64,000 nucleotides of DNA from Branchipolynoe longqiensis (GCA_030323885.1 CM059187.1:83908027-83972026); one strand, 5' to 3'. Shown: positions 11,801 through 26,800, counted from the first letter of the stretch. Made by a program: numbers and translations. The notes: generated by a model from the letters alone, not told the origin.

Positions 11801-14800
11801 GATAAGTTTAAAACCACAGCGGGTAATTTGTTGAAAATAAAAAGACCTAAGATACGACAAGTAGAAGTTTTAGTCGGGCTGATGGTGGCTTATGCACCAG
11901 CTGTTTTGTATGGCAAAGCGCATATTAAGTCCCTTGAAATAGATAAAAATGTCGCTCTGGCTAAATCGGTTGGCAATTTCGAAAGGCTCATGACCATTTC
12001 CAAGGAAGGGCACGAGAATATTCTTTGGTGGTTGCGACATATCACTTACGCCACGAATCCCATACGTATGGATGAACCTAACACTTTAGTAACTACAAAC
12101 GCCTCCCTAGAGGGTTGGGGTGCGCATAGGGATAACGAAGCGACAGGGGGCCGTTGGTTAGAAGATGAGATAGATGACCACATTAATGTTTTAGAGCTAC
12201 GGGCTGTTTATCTGGGTTTAACAAGTTTAGTTAAGGTCCCTAGACTTAATGTCCGAGTGTTAACTGATAACACTACTGCAATGGCCTATATAAGGAATAT
12301 GGGGGGTTCAAGGTCCTCAGCTTGCAACACTGTTGCCAAGCTCATTTGGAACTGGGCTGAGAAACAAAACGTGTGGATCACGGTTGCACACATTCCAGGC
12401 AGCAAAAATACATAAGCGGAAAAAAAGAGCAGACATTTTCACGATCATTTGGAATGGTCCCTCAGTGCAAACATTTTTCAAACTATTTGTCTTAAATGGG
12501 GAAAGCCAGAGATAGATCTTTTTGCTTCTCGGAGGAACAAAAAACTTGATAAATATGTGTCTTGGCATCCTGAGCCACAAGCTTGGCGAGTGGATGCTTT
12601 CTCTATGATCTGGAATGATGCTTTTTACTATATTTTTCCCCCATTCAGCCTAATCAGCAGAGTAGCCAGAAAGATCAGGCTAGACCAGACACATGCAGTG
12701 TTGGTAGTGCCGGACTGGAACACTCAGCCATGGCGGGCGGCAGTGGAATGGGAAATGAAGGATTGTTTAAAATTCCCAAGAGGCCCAGTCAATTTAGAAC
12801 ATCAAGGCAGAGTGACAAGCCAAGGGATGTGGCCACAACACCGTTATTGGCATTCCTTTTCTAAGTTCTTATTTAAAACAGTTTGGGTTGGACAAAATTA
12901 CCCAGGCTAGGCTGATTTCGGACGCATGGAGGCCTGGTACCGTTAAGCTGTACTCTTGTTATTTGAAGAAATGGGGACTTTACTGTTTATTGCATAAAGT
13001 TAAGCCGATGCAACCATCCATCGCCCAGGTAGGACGGTTTTTACGTATGATGGACTGGGTTATGGTGCTATTAATGCGGCTCGTTGCGCACTTTCAGTCA
13101 TTCTGCCTAGAATTGACGGACAAACTATAGGTAAGCACGAGGTTATTCGTTGGATAGTAAGGTCGATATATGTGAGGAATCCGCCGAAACCAAAATATAA
13201 TCGGTTCTGGGATGTTTCGACAGTATTCAAGCTTTTTCGGGATTGGCCGGAAAACAACTTACTTTCTATCCAACATTTAGGTTATAGGTTAGCAGTGCTA
13301 TTACTTTTAGTAACTGGACATAGAGGACAGACAATTGTGGCTCTTTCGTTACAAGGGCTTGATATCGATAAAAGAGAGGCCACCTTCGATTTGGATAAGT
13401 TGCTAAAATCGAATAGGACAGGAGACCCCCTTTCCTCCATTCATTTAACTAGCTTCCCGCATAATAGGAAATTATGTGTTGTGTCAGCCATTAGGGCCTA
13501 CATTTCCAAGACTAAGGGAATACGGAATTCTAATCAGCTTTTGGTGAGTTTTATTAGGCCACATAAAGCGATTTCAAGAGACACACTCGCCAGATGGACG
13601 ATTATTGTGCTCAAGTTAGCGGGCATTGACACGGGTCGCTATGCTTCGCAATGCTTCGCAATGCTTCGCATTCTACAAGAGGTGCGATGGCCTCGAAGGC
13701 AAGGACGCTGGGAATTTCAGTAAGGAGAATCCTGGCTCATGCCGGCTGGAAGACGGCCAAGTCGTTTGCTAAACATTACAACAAACGGCTAGAAAAGACA
13801 AGTGGGGTGGCAACCCGACTACTCAACGACTAACAGCATTGGGTGAGATGTACAAAATTTAATTTTACTACTGACTCATTGTTATGTTCATTTATGATTG
13901 AGGATAAAATTGAGGCTACGTAAAGGTCTCCCTCGACCTCGAGCAGCCAGAGGCTTAGTACCGAGGTAAAATAGTATAGTTATACAAATCTTACCTGGTA
14001 CAGATGATGGATAACTCTTGTTTTCCCGAGGTATAAGCCTCGGGTGGTCATGGGCTAGGGCCCACCCACCACACCCTGCCACGACCACTACGTTCGCTTG
14101 TGCCAAACGAAAACATCAGATTTCCATCATAAAGCTCAATTTTATCCTGATTAATTAGGTGAAGATTGTTGTACCCGGATGTTGCTTCCTTCTCCCTAGC
14201 CCACGACCACCCGAGGCTTATACCTCGGGAAAACAAGAGTTATCCATCATCTGTACCAGGTAAGATTCGTATAACTATACTATAAATGTGTTCTGTTGAT
14301 CGTTATTTTCCCACTATGCCTTAATCTAAAGTCCACCGATTTAGTCCACCGATACGACAAACAAACTCCAAAGGGTATGTGTGAATGACATCACAGGTGG
14401 GATTCCCTCATCACATGATATAATATTTTCCCCACATGACCAAATATGTTTCACCACGCACCAGGGAACACCAGGGACCTTTAAGTTGCACTTGCACACT
14501 AGCCATTGTGGCACTCTCCCTACACATATTCAGTTACACAAAGTGTTGAAAGTGAAAAGCATTTGTCAGAGGACAGTTCCAGTCTCAATGGCCTATACCA
14601 CATCTATCTGAAATGACCTTTATTTTAGTGCATTATCGTTGGAAATAGTTGCATTGAGAACATGTTAAATTAATTTTGGTGTTCACACTGAAATGCTGAA
14701 CATGGGCTTTACTTACTTACATATTTTTGATCATAGAAAAGGAGCAGAAAGCTAGTACATGTTTAATGAGTGCATCAGCATAAAAGTTAGATATGAAGAA

Positions 14801-17800
14801 TTAAATCTAAGTAAGTGTTTTTGTTTTAATACGTTGATGCTTTCATCGGATTATGTAATTGTAAGGAAAAGGAAGGAGAATTTGATATGGGGAATGGTCA
14901 GTCTGGAAGAGTTTTATATATATCTTTGAAGTTGCATAGTCCGATGGTTTTGAGTTTCTGCCATTTTCTGAGATAAATAGATTTGATTGATCATGATTAT
15001 CTACATTACTTCATTTTGAAGTAACTTTTATTTTAGATAGGTCATTTTGGAGATATTTGGAGTGAAAACATGCCACGTTAATTTTGGCATGCATGCCAAA
15101 ACTCTGACAACATATGCTTCAGCTGTAATGGGTTCGGTTAAGTTGATTTAGTGTCCCCCTTTGTGTAGCACCAAATCCTAAATAACTGCACCGGTATCTA
15201 AGTTAGATATGTAGGATCAAATCTAGGTAGATATGTGGTTTGCTTTTGAAAATTTGATGTTTTTATCGGACTATGCAACTTTATGCGTCGTGCGTAATCT
15301 ACTTCCCTTTATATTAATGCCAATATACAAAGTGAAGTGAATTTGATGTTTTTATCGGACTATGCAACTTTAATATGTAATCTACTTGTCCTTATATTAA
15401 TGCCAATGTACACAGTGAAGTGCATCAGTGTGATGTAGTAATAATAATAGCGCATAGGCCATTATGTATGGCTGTGCTTATTTAGCTGTTTAGTATTCAC
15501 TTTACTTCTACTATTACTGGTATTAGGGAACATTGCAAACTTCTACAACTATACACACACATTAATATACTAGGCATAATAGAAGATCTTTGCAAACTGA
15601 ATGCAAGAACGCAGTTAAGGGGAGACACGGGTGATCGGACCACGGATTTGGGTGAAACTGGTGATTTTTGGCTTTTGGTGTACTAATTTGGTGTAAATGA
15701 TATGTTTTTTTGACAGATAATTACTTGACTGGATATTTGTGTATATAATATGGAATTCTAGATGATGATACTGGACTTTAACATTTGAAAGAAACACTTT
15801 GTGAACTTTGAAGCTCGTTTTCTCAGAACTGCTTTTCCCATAGTTTTGCCAATTTGCCCCCTCTAAAAAGGTAAGTTATAATTGTAGCAGAAAGTTGAAA
15901 CTTGGCAGTCTTATGTAAAAGTTACTGCTGAGTGCAATAAGATGGTTACAAACACTGTATCTTTCATAGTTCAAGAGCTAGGGATGGAGACACAAAAATT
16001 GACCATTGAATTTTTTTTACTTCTGGTTTGTCATGTAGGGACATGTTGGTAATGACATATATAAATTCACAAACCACCTTATTGCACTCAACTGGATTCA
16101 GGCAAATCTAGGCACATTCAGTATACTTCCTGGAGAGGGTAAAATTTTGATTTTGTTTTTTGCAAGATCCTTCATCATATGACCCCAACTCAAGATAGAG
16201 CTTTGAAACTCTGCAGATATGCTTCTCTTGATACAAAGAATGTGTGCTCCAATTTTCACAGCTCTATCTTTAATAGTTTTTGAGATCCGGAAATCACCCA
16301 AAAATCACCCGTGTCTCCCCTTAAGACGCTTAACTAATTGGGCTTAACTAATTGGTGCGGAAGGTCGGGGGTTCGAAACCTGGCCGAGTCAAACGAATAA
16401 TTTACTAAATTGATACTTGTCACTACCTAGCCAGCGCTTAGCATTACTAGAATAGGACCAGGACTGGTTTGCTCTATATCTGGATAATGTGAGTTTAGTA
16501 GGATATCAGATCATTGCGTAGGTGCCCGATCTCCCAGTGGGGCGGCACTATAAAAGTCAACATTAGTGCAGTGATATGACCTTATATGTTGCTAGGATAT
16601 AAAACCCAAACAAGCACTAAATTAGTCATTTTCGTATTTGTCAAACCGAGCATATCAGAATTAAATTGTTTAATTCTAATAAACGATGAACTGTCTATTT
16701 TATTATCGTACAAATAACAAACACAGTGTGCGGATTTATTCAAATTAGATTACCGTCGTGCGTAAGTTTAACCCGGTGTAGAAAGTTAAGCAGATCGCAT
16801 CAGTACCAGAACACCACGTAACTTATCTTACAGTTACAGATTAAGCTTGGTTATCGGTTCTGAGCGCTCAATCTAATCAAACTAAAAATTGGTGTCGTAC
16901 ACAGTGTAGTGGATTTTGCTAGCTCGTCCGAGAGAGGTGGGAGGGGGGGGGGGGGTGAGTGTTGTCGTCTGAAGGTGCCTGTGATTATGGAGTATTGTCT
17001 CAGTATGTTGCACTCTACGTCTGCGGGTCAATGTACCCCAGCGACATCGTCGCCTCGTTCTGAACTTTTGACATGTCATAGGTTGCCCTCTTGTCAAATA
17101 CCTGTTCCCGGTACGCAGTGATACGGACTGACACTCCTCGTCTGGCTGAGTACTTTGGATACACTGGCAGGAGATTTGATCCCAACCATTCACCGCACAC
17201 TCTCTCATTATGAATAGTCCGATGGTTTTCGGATTTAATCATTTTTCTGAGATAAATATATTAAATTGGTTGTTATATTCTACCTTATTTTAGTTTGAAG
17301 TAACATTTATTTTTAATGAGTAACTTTTGAGATATTTGAAGTGCAAACATGCAAGGGCCTAGGGGGGATATGATGAAAAACACTTCGATCATTGCTTCGG
17401 TTTCATGTTGGGCTTTGTCAGTGACAAAGTATCTTTGTTTGACGGTGTGCAGCACACGAAGGAAAACCACAATTCCGGGATTACTTTCTTATGTAAATCA
17501 TTGTGGGATTACTTGAACTACTCTATTCCAATGTGTAAGGCGATTGAATCATCATACTCAAAGCAATGGTATACTCTAATCTCGTGAGCATGATTTCTAT
17601 TTTAATTTTAAGTTAAGGGTAACTTTTCACATTCAATTTAGGGTTTTTAAGCAAAAATGCATGCTTACCACAATAAGTCACACTGACTTCTTTCTATTTT
17701 CATCGCTTCGCAAAATTGAAACAATTTTTAAAATTTTGTTACACGGTCTATATAAAACGAAACTAAATAGGCTATGCACGGGAACCCTGTTGTCTGGCCT

Positions 17801-20800
17801 AGTCTAGGAGAATAATCCGCTGTGACGTAATGGAATTATCACAAGAGCATAATGCATAATAAGCTTATTAAACCCGCAATTCAGCAGTAACTATCGCACA
17901 GTATTGCTACCAAAGTAAGTTGGAATGTGCGGTTACACGTGTAGAGATATTTCTTTTTTCTTTTATTTAAAGTCCCTATGGAACTTCTAGTCATTGCCTC
18001 GCCAATTTTCCTGGGACCTCAACCAAATGTATCTTTATAAATTCAGCTTCGTTGCCTGTTAAGATCATGTGAACTGACAAAATAGGTTTATTCGTGGTCT
18101 TCTCCATCCAAAATATATTTTGGTGACTGTTTATTCTGCTCATAATGATTAAGTGCATGCAATTGTTTTCGCCGCTGTGCAGTAGTGTTCATAATCCATA
18201 TGGATCGATTTCCTTTATCAACCATTTCTGTCAACTTGTTTGTGGTGTAAAATTGAGGAATTCCCAATTTAAAAAATTCAAATTCAAATTGGGGAGGGGG
18301 GGGTGTTTATATTTTTGTAGATATTTTGGCTAGTTGCCTTCCTCTTATTATAATGACGGGACTCGGCCATCTGAACCCCGCTCATTACTAGTCTCCACAG
18401 GTGTATTCTGACTATTGTCTGTTGGTTCCCACCTGTCGTTACTCTCAACAACTCACAAGGAAGAAAGGAAGACAAGTCGTGCAAGATTGACAGTGAAGAG
18501 GTTGTGCTTTATTGGCATCAACCCCTGTTCACCTACTGGCGACCTATCACCCTTACTTCTTACCAACTGCCCACACAGATCCTCATCACTCCTACTTGTG
18601 TATAAGGATCAGTGGCTACAAATCCATTGAACCTGGGCCCAATGGTTGTTGTACACAGCTCAGTGTCTTTTGGAATAGATGTTGCTAGTTCAAGTGTAGA
18701 GAGTGGAGTGTCTCCTGCTAGAGTGCCTAGCCAAGAGTGCTTCATGTGGGGTCTGTGTCAGATATAATGGGGCTGTCACACTATGACGTTTCTGCCGGTG
18801 TGCCGGCAACGCGCAAAATATTTGCAACCAGTCAACAGGTTTCGACGTGTTGTTAACGCGTCCATAACGCCCTCTCCAACCCGTCAGCGCGCGTCGAAAG
18901 TTTTGTGCAAGCACAAAACGATCGGCGCGTGCCGAGGTGTCCATCCACACGTTGCTATCAGTCAACGTGTACCGACGCGCCGCTTACGCGTCCCGACGTG
19001 TGCCGGCGTTTCGCGCACAGGCGAAACGTCGGCACGCGTCGACGCGCATTGGTGAGAAACGTCGTAGTGTGACAGCCCCATAAGGAATCCAGGTGACTGG
19101 GTTCACACATCCAGCCAATCAGACACCCCCTACAGCTTGGGTGGGTGACGCCCTAATAGGGGGCAGCTGTCACTCAACCCAAGCTGCAGGTGGTGTCCAT
19201 AATGTATGCAGGATGGCTGGGTGTGCTTGTCCATCGGTCCCGTGGAAACAGGTAGTTGCAGACAGTTAAAACAAACATATATATCGATGCTTCCCTCCCT
19301 CAATGCACTCATTCTGGTGCATGAAGGGAACATTTAAATAATTATTAACCGTCTCTTAAGTATGAACATCACATCACAATCTCAGTCGCTATGTGCTATC
19401 ACATTTCCACATAGGCACTTATGTCACTAAGCGAGTGGGGCACCTATTGCTTCTCTGTTACATAATCCTGGTCCCCACTCCGTCTTCCGAGAATAATAAT
19501 GTTCTTTGCCGATATATAAATCCGAACCGAAAATCTGTATATTTTTACACACTGTTGTTACTCGCTGTTGTGTTGACCTGCTGCTGACGTTTGTGTTGCA
19601 GGTGTCCCACTGTTCCTACGTGTGCTGTTGGTGTCTCTGCTTGGGGGCTTCCTCTTCTTCCTTATCCTCATGTACAAACGGCGATGGCTGCTCCGCGTCC
19701 TCCTCTCCTACCGCGGCTGGATGTGTGAGTATCTGCGTTCTGTGAAACTGGGTACCACTTTTGTGACATGGAAGCCACAAGTGAAAACATTCCAAATAAT
19801 TAATAGCAGAAAACATTCCAAATAATAGCAGAATCCATATTCATATGAAGTTTACATGTCGATATGTTAGAGTTGAAGGAAAGCTGTTTCACTTTTTGAT
19901 TTTGATCTTATACAAATTAAGGACTACGTTTAAATGTCTTGTGTAACATCAAAATTAAGCACACACCTAGAACATAATTTAAGCATTCAAGACACATTCA
20001 AACAAGATTTTTATTGATTACAGTTAAGCAAGCAAAATTATGTCTTACAATGAAAAAGTTTAAATGAAGTTGGAAAACTCTTTGTGTCAAGTTTAATGCA
20101 ATGGTGTAAATTTTCACATTTTCACCATAGCACAAAGTCACATAAGTGTACTTTTGATGCATTTTGTCGGGTAGATTAACTACACATCAGTGATAGAAAT
20201 AAGCAGACACAAAATCACTTGTTTGTCTGTCTGAATTTTCACTTTTCCCTGACAAGCTCTTATTTCAAACGCTGCATATAGTATTGCTTATGTGATGGGT
20301 TCCTTCGTTGGCCGCCCAGAACTTGAGCCTCACGCTGTAGACCCCCCCCCCCCCCCCCCCCCCCCCCCCAAAGAAAGCAGGAGAACGAGTACGTTTGCTT
20401 CTTACGTCTTTAATCTCCGCTCACTGTGGTGTCAAGTGCCCTGCCTCTGCCCATGCCGGGTCCCACATCAACTTGCTCAGGGGGGTGGTTGTTTTACTCT
20501 AGCCACACACAGTAGATGGCAGCCCTTTCTCGGTGCTGCCCGGCGGCTACCATACTGCCACCTATCGCTGTAACCTGTGACGGTGACGGAGCAGTCCTTG
20601 CTGCCACCATATGGTAGTGAAGCTCATGTCTGGACTACTACACTGCCTCCCCACAGATTCTCACTGGTCGCAGCATGCGTACCGATGAAAATCAAGATCT
20701 TATAGAAGTCAACATCAGATCCAACAAAACAGGAGAAGCCTTACAAATCATTGTATCCTTCTGCGCAATGCCTAAATCTATAAGTAAATAACCTTGTTAT

Positions 20801-23800
20801 TCAATAACGAAAGATGTTTATGTTTTACTAGAAATAGGGGAAGAAAAGGAACATTAAATGCTGTGTCCCCCTTGTGGGAACCTGACAAACTCTCCCAGCC
20901 ACTAATTATTGTTAGTTTTAAGTGTCTTGCTGGGAGAGGGAGAGAATTGTTCACACCACACAGATGGTCGCCATCAGAAAAGGCCACTTAGGAACTGCTC
21001 AGTCCTCCCCCAGTGACCCCCTCGTCAGGAGACCGGTTGTGCGGCGTCCCTCCCTTCTGCGCGGAGCGGCTTTCCTCTGGGAGCTCCCTCAGTCGGCTCT
21101 CCTGGTGTCCACGTAGTCTGCAATCTGCAGACGGATGTCTGTCGTGGACACTCCATGCATCGTCACCCGGGTGAGGCCATACTCCACAGCAACCGCTCCG
21201 GTGGTAGATGCATGGAAAGATAGAAGGGCGGTGTTACTTATAACATTTGAGGAAGTCTCCGCAGAGCCATCACTGAATGCAAGACGTCCAGGAGAAGATC
21301 GGGATGGCAGCACAACCATACTCCACCTGGGTAAATTCCATTCAGGGAAACCAACACTGTCAAAAAGTGTTTAATTGAATACAACGCCTTTTATCATCTG
21401 CCAATCAAATTTTCAATAATTTAATATTTTTAATAAATATCTGTTTAAATAAATAAATGCATGACCTATGGTCAGAGTCAGGGAGACACTAGATAATGGT
21501 AATAATATTGTATATGTATGGTGCCAACCCTCCAACTCACACATCGGCACTTCCTTCCACAAGTTTAGATATTTATGTTTCCTAAATAGGTTGAAGAGAA
21601 TGGACGGAAAGTTGAGGAATATTCATAATAATACCAACAACAAAATTATTATTCCAACTCCTGCATTTAACAGCAGATAATAAGTAACTAAACCCACCAA
21701 TCGGGAGAGAATAAGTTCATCACCACAACTTAGTAAATAACGAACGTACTGCTGAAATATAAAGATGTATTAATATAGAGGAAATACAACTTCAGCCGTA
21801 CGAAACATAATACAGTTCATGGTTGTCAATGTAAGTGCAACAATATTATAATTGTGCGATATATATTTATATATATAAAAAAATTTAGTGGGTTCTCAGG
21901 CACCACCAGGAAGCCCGACCTACCCACAGGGAGTGCTGGCAAATTGACATATTACCCCCTAAATTTAGAGCCAACGCAGTCCTGGACTACCATCATTACC
22001 CCTCGCCGTTGTCTTGAAAGCTGAAACAAGTCACAAGCCAGACGGCGCCACTGATGCCCAGACAATTCCCGAGTCAATGGTGGCTTGGCTATGCCCTCTT
22101 GGGCGCCACCTCTCCCAGGCTGCAGAGGTGTCTGATTGGCTGGCTGTGTGAACCCAGTCACCCTTGGACAGACAAAACACTCACTCTAGAGATACCAAAG
22201 GAAACAGTTCACCACTGAGCTGTTTGTAACACCCAAAAGACTTAGGTTCAATGGGCTGTAGGCACTGATTTTGACTGAGCAAGCAGAAGCTATGCAGGTC
22301 TGTGTAGCAGGTTGTAAGTGAGTCAGGGTGGCAGGACACTAGTAGGTGGACACGAGTTGTAGCAATAAAGCTCAACCTTATCACTGTCAATCTTTCATGA
22401 CTTGTCACCCTTTCTTTCTTATGAGTCGTGTTTTGGTATTTAGTGGAGGGAGACTGGCAGACAGTTGCCAGGATCGTCCTGATAGTTGTGAGTATAAGTA
22501 GAGTAACTGGAAGACAGCCAGAAACCTAGAAATTCTTCAACCTGACACGTATGGCACGTACGTACCCAGCGCCTAATGTCAGCAGTCATCCCAGGCCAGT
22601 AAAAGCACCAAGATAACCTCTTTGTGGATCGAACTCATCCAAAATGGGTGGCTGTTGCATGTCATGACAGAACATCAACACATCATCGCGCAACGCAAAC
22701 GGCACAATGATGTGCAGGCTACTGTGGCTCTCTACTCCCACCAACTGCATAACACACCCTCACGCAGTTCTGCCAGGTCCCATTGATTCACAATCTTCCT
22801 GGTGTCTGCATTCTCTGCTGCCAGTTCCTCTCTCGTCGGTTTTGAACGGCTATCCTCCAACAACTTAATAATCTTATGGATGGGGGGATCCTGATGCTGC
22901 GCAAGACGTACCTCTGACAATGTCCACAGTACATCGCCATCTATATCCGCCAGGTGCATCGCCGCGAGCACACAATTATGTGCACCACAGTCCGAGCAGT
23001 ATGTCCGGCCACATTTGCGAACCGGTATCCTACTCAAACTATCCGCGTTAATATGATCAACATCCTTCCTGTACACAATGAGTTCATTCGTAACACCGTA
23101 TTCTGAAAGAGTTGCCAATCAACGCCCCATCATCCCCTCAGCCTCCTTGAAATTCAACAACCACCGAAGAGAATGATGATCGGTTCGAATAATAAAATCG
23201 GAACCAATTTGGAAATGCTTCCACTTCCTGTAATACACAATGATCTCTATCAGCTCGCGCTTCGTCATGCAGTAATTCCGTTGCGCTTTATTCAGTTTAT
23301 TACTGGCAACAGTGGGACCTCCACACCATCCTGGACCTGACTTATAACGCCAGATATCGCCAACCCTGATGCATCAGTGTCCAGAATAAATCTACCCTCA
23401 GCCCTAGGATTCCATAGGACCGAAGTCTGGGTGAAGGCTCATTTCAAGCCCCAAAATGATTCTTCCTGAGTGTCACCCCATACAAATTTAATTTTGTTAG
23501 AGGTGACAACCAATCTCTGCAGAGGAACAGCTAACCGCGCAATGTTGTAAATGAAATCATGATAATATGACACAAACCCGAGGAACGATCTCAGAGTGAG
23601 TGAGAGTATGATTTCTCATTTCGCATTGGGCACTAGCTGAGTGTATGGCATACTTGTTTTAAATATTATGTTGGTGATAATGGTTGGTGATTTATTCGTA
23701 AGCTAGTACTACCAAAATAACTCCACTTTTTAAGGTGCCCTGTCGCAAACAAGATAAGCGCCCCCCCCGTCCCCCAAGAGAGCCGTTAAATGTTGACGTT

Positions 23801-26800
23801 ATGAAGGATACCTTTTGTATAGAGAGTGTTTTTAAACAATTATCCAATGTCTAAAATATTTTGCTTCCTGAATTAAATGTAGCCCAAGAATATATGTACA
23901 AAATCATTTTGGTGGGCTTTCTGTTTAATGCACATTGCATTAGATAACAACATATTTTAATATTCTTATCAAATAAAATAAAACAAAAAACTTTAAATTG
24001 ACCTTTATTCTTTGAATAAGACAGGTATTTTACAAGCGAAATGCATATATATGTTTACATATTGCAAATATTTTGAAATTTATTGTCATGCATTGTTCAT
24101 TTCCCCCACCCCATTTTGTAACTGATTATGGCGTACTATCTGCTTACAACGAAGATAACGACACTTTGTATGTCCCCCTTTGACCCCTGGTGAACTGTGG
24201 ATAGTTCCGCTAATAGATAGTGCAACACCGCTATTTAGATATCAATTGTATGTGGAAGCGGTGTGTACGTTCGATTACTGGGTCTTCATTGAAACAATGA
24301 ATGACCGCGAAACGAGCATTTCAGCCTGTCCCAGTGTCATTGCAGCCCACTCTCACGCATTCAAATAGTTGATTCTTCTTTGCTGTATTTAGATGTTGAA
24401 GCACAGTTTTTGATGTATTGATTCCACAGCTCCGACAATAACGTATGGGAAGAACAGTAAGTCTACTTGTTAAGTAATACCCCAGTCACACTAGGCTTGC
24501 AACAACAAAAAATATAAAAAACCAGTGTTCCCTGGTATTAAGGAAGTCGGCGATCAGTCCCCGACCGATCGCCAACCAGTGTTCCCATGTCAGTCGCATT
24601 TTTGGCTTTGGTTGCAAGCAAGTTGCTGTTTTTTTTGGTAGTAAGTGGTCGCAAAGCGGTCGCAAGCCTAATGTGACGAGGGTCTAAGTGTGAGCAGGGC
24701 ACTGTGATCAAATCTAAAAGGAGCGAAACATTTATTTCTCCTCAGCTCACAGACACTAACGCTTCCTGCTTTTTAAAAAGTTATTTCTGTTTTAAATATG
24801 GGGTGTGAAAGTTGACAAATTTATAATGGCCGATTGTTGATTAAGTATTGTTTTATGTGTAATGTCACAAATCAACACAGTGTAATGGCACAAACCAACA
24901 CAGAAATGGACAGGCCATAGTCATGCATCTGATCCACCCTGAAATACAAAATGGCTAAGCAAACAACACAACCATCCCTCCTGGTCGCAGTCCTAAAGGC
25001 TGCGAGTGTGTTCTGGTACACTGGTGCACTATCTAAGAACAAAGCTTGGGTGAAAGGATGCTGTAACAAATCAAAATGGGACGGGATCCTCTCCCGCAAG
25101 CCTGCATGACACCCAAGCAGATGTACATAGTATGCTTAGGTATGATACTCAGACTAGACAAAACTCTGGAAAAATACCCCAAAAAAATAACAACAGCTAC
25201 TAACACCCAAAATCGCAAAAAAGGCTGGTCTGAGCAGAAACAGGTAAACACTCCTGGGTGAGGGACCAGACCAAGACAGCACAACAGCTGTCCAGCGTTG
25301 AAAACAAGCACCCACGTGGGAGCTTATACGTTATGGGCAGAGTAATACCTTGTCAATAAAACTTCTTTTAAAAAAAAATCATTAACTACATTAGTGCTGC
25401 CTAAGACTAGTTCATGAATAATTTATATATTTTAAGCAAACGGTACGCTCTTTATGGCTTAAGGTCCTGAATCTAACAAGTGTTCTATAAGCCGTGTTCA
25501 CACGGGGAAAATGTGAGGCGAATCAGACAAATTGAATCAGGTGAGGCGAATTAGCGGCCCGTTCACACGGACACTGCGTGAGGCGGAAGTGGATATCTGC
25601 GCATGAGCAAGTCCAGGCTAACCAGCGCCATTTTGGGTTCGACGATGCTGGCACCAGAGAGTGTGGGTTCGACCTAGATATGTAATTACTGAATCGTATT
25701 GGTTTGGAACGGTCAAAGTCTGTTCTGCTGGGCAGTGAAACTCTAAAAATAAATCATGAAAAAAATATCTGTGCTTAGATAGCGGTTTCATTAATTAAAT
25801 TATATAATATGCGCTTTTGATCGACCGGAAAGTCAACAAACTGAGGTGTCGACTGTGCATGTGTGTGAGGTGCTTAATCCGCCTCAGTGCGTTCACACGG
25901 GAAAAATAAATCGAATCAGAGAAATCGCCTCACGTAAACTACCTCGCTTAGGTGGTTTACATTATCGAGATCACGTGAATCGAATCAGCCCTAATCCGCC
26001 TCAGACGTCCGTTCACACGGGGAATGTGCGTCGAACTAGGCAAGTCGCTTTCTACGAATCGATTTACATTCCCCGTGTGAACACGGCTATAGACACGCTC
26101 GAGGTGACATCATAAAGATATATATGCATATATCTGAATTATATATGATAACGGTTCAATACATTACACTGGAAATATCACCAAAGGAGATCAGAGGACA
26201 CAAACTTAGGATTCAAAATCACAGGACCAACCGGCGAGTGAAGAAAGATTTTCTCCTTGATAGAGCGGCAAACACTTGGACTAGCTTTCCACCTGAAATA
26301 GTCAAAGCTCGATCACTAAATGCATGTCCTCACTGCATGAATACTATAATTATGACAGATCATAATAATGATATATAGACAGGCTGAATCTGTTAACGGG
26401 CCTAAATATATAAACAGAAGGGGAAAAGGTAAGTAAGTAATATATCTCAATGCGCTTCTACCTATATACGTTACCAGTTTATGTAGCAATGCCTATAGCC
26501 GTGTTTACACGGGCGAATTAAAACGCTTCATATAAAACCACTTGTCTAGATCGATTTACATTTGCCGTGTAAACGCGACACTGTGGCGTTTTAGGGCTGA
26601 ATCGATTCATATATATCGGGACATGTAAACCACATCCTGAGGTGGTTTATATGAATCACTACAGCTGGATCCCGGGTGGCGATAGTGTAAAATAGCGGGT
26701 GCTCGCCGGCTACAGGCTCAGCTGTAACTATACACTGGTGCCCGGCAGTGTTAGGGACCGATTAGGCCGAAATCTATTGAATGCGATCATATTTAACAGA

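Larger units (their letters stand above)
7350..14283 (+). mobile_element. DIRS-type tyrosine-recombinase retrotransposon, element 1 (defective, LINE-interrupted)
   Basis: Order: left terminal repeat, gag-like ORF, RT-RNase H ORF, a C-terminal PPF-containing region, tyrosine recombinase, ICR, right terminal repeat. This is the established DIRS1 layout. The left end ATTTTACCTCGG and the right end CTATACTAT are joined head to tail inside the ICR, which fixes both boundaries. There is no integrase, no LTR and no target duplication, as expected of DIRS. Defects: a LINE splits gag, there are frameshifts near 12405, 13045 and 13640, and one RNase H catalytic Asp is Asn. It is closely related to element 2 at 43817-49219. 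Confidence 0.93.
7266..19601 (+). other. CPT1 intron 2
   Basis: 12.3 kb, occupied by DIRS element 1 with a nested LINE, TTAA-flanked elements, a SINE and a Harbinger-like MITE. The stretches 14290-14930, 15430-15610, 16620-17210, 17355-18760 and 19140-19600 show no gene. A poly-G run lies at about 16940-16955. 19091-19130 is a diverged inverted copy of 22120-22165. Confidence 0.8.

Noticed and set aside
7345..14290. Target-site duplication flanking DIRS element 1
   Set aside because: No duplicated bases beyond the AT shared with the element ends, which is what tyrosine-recombinase integration predicts.
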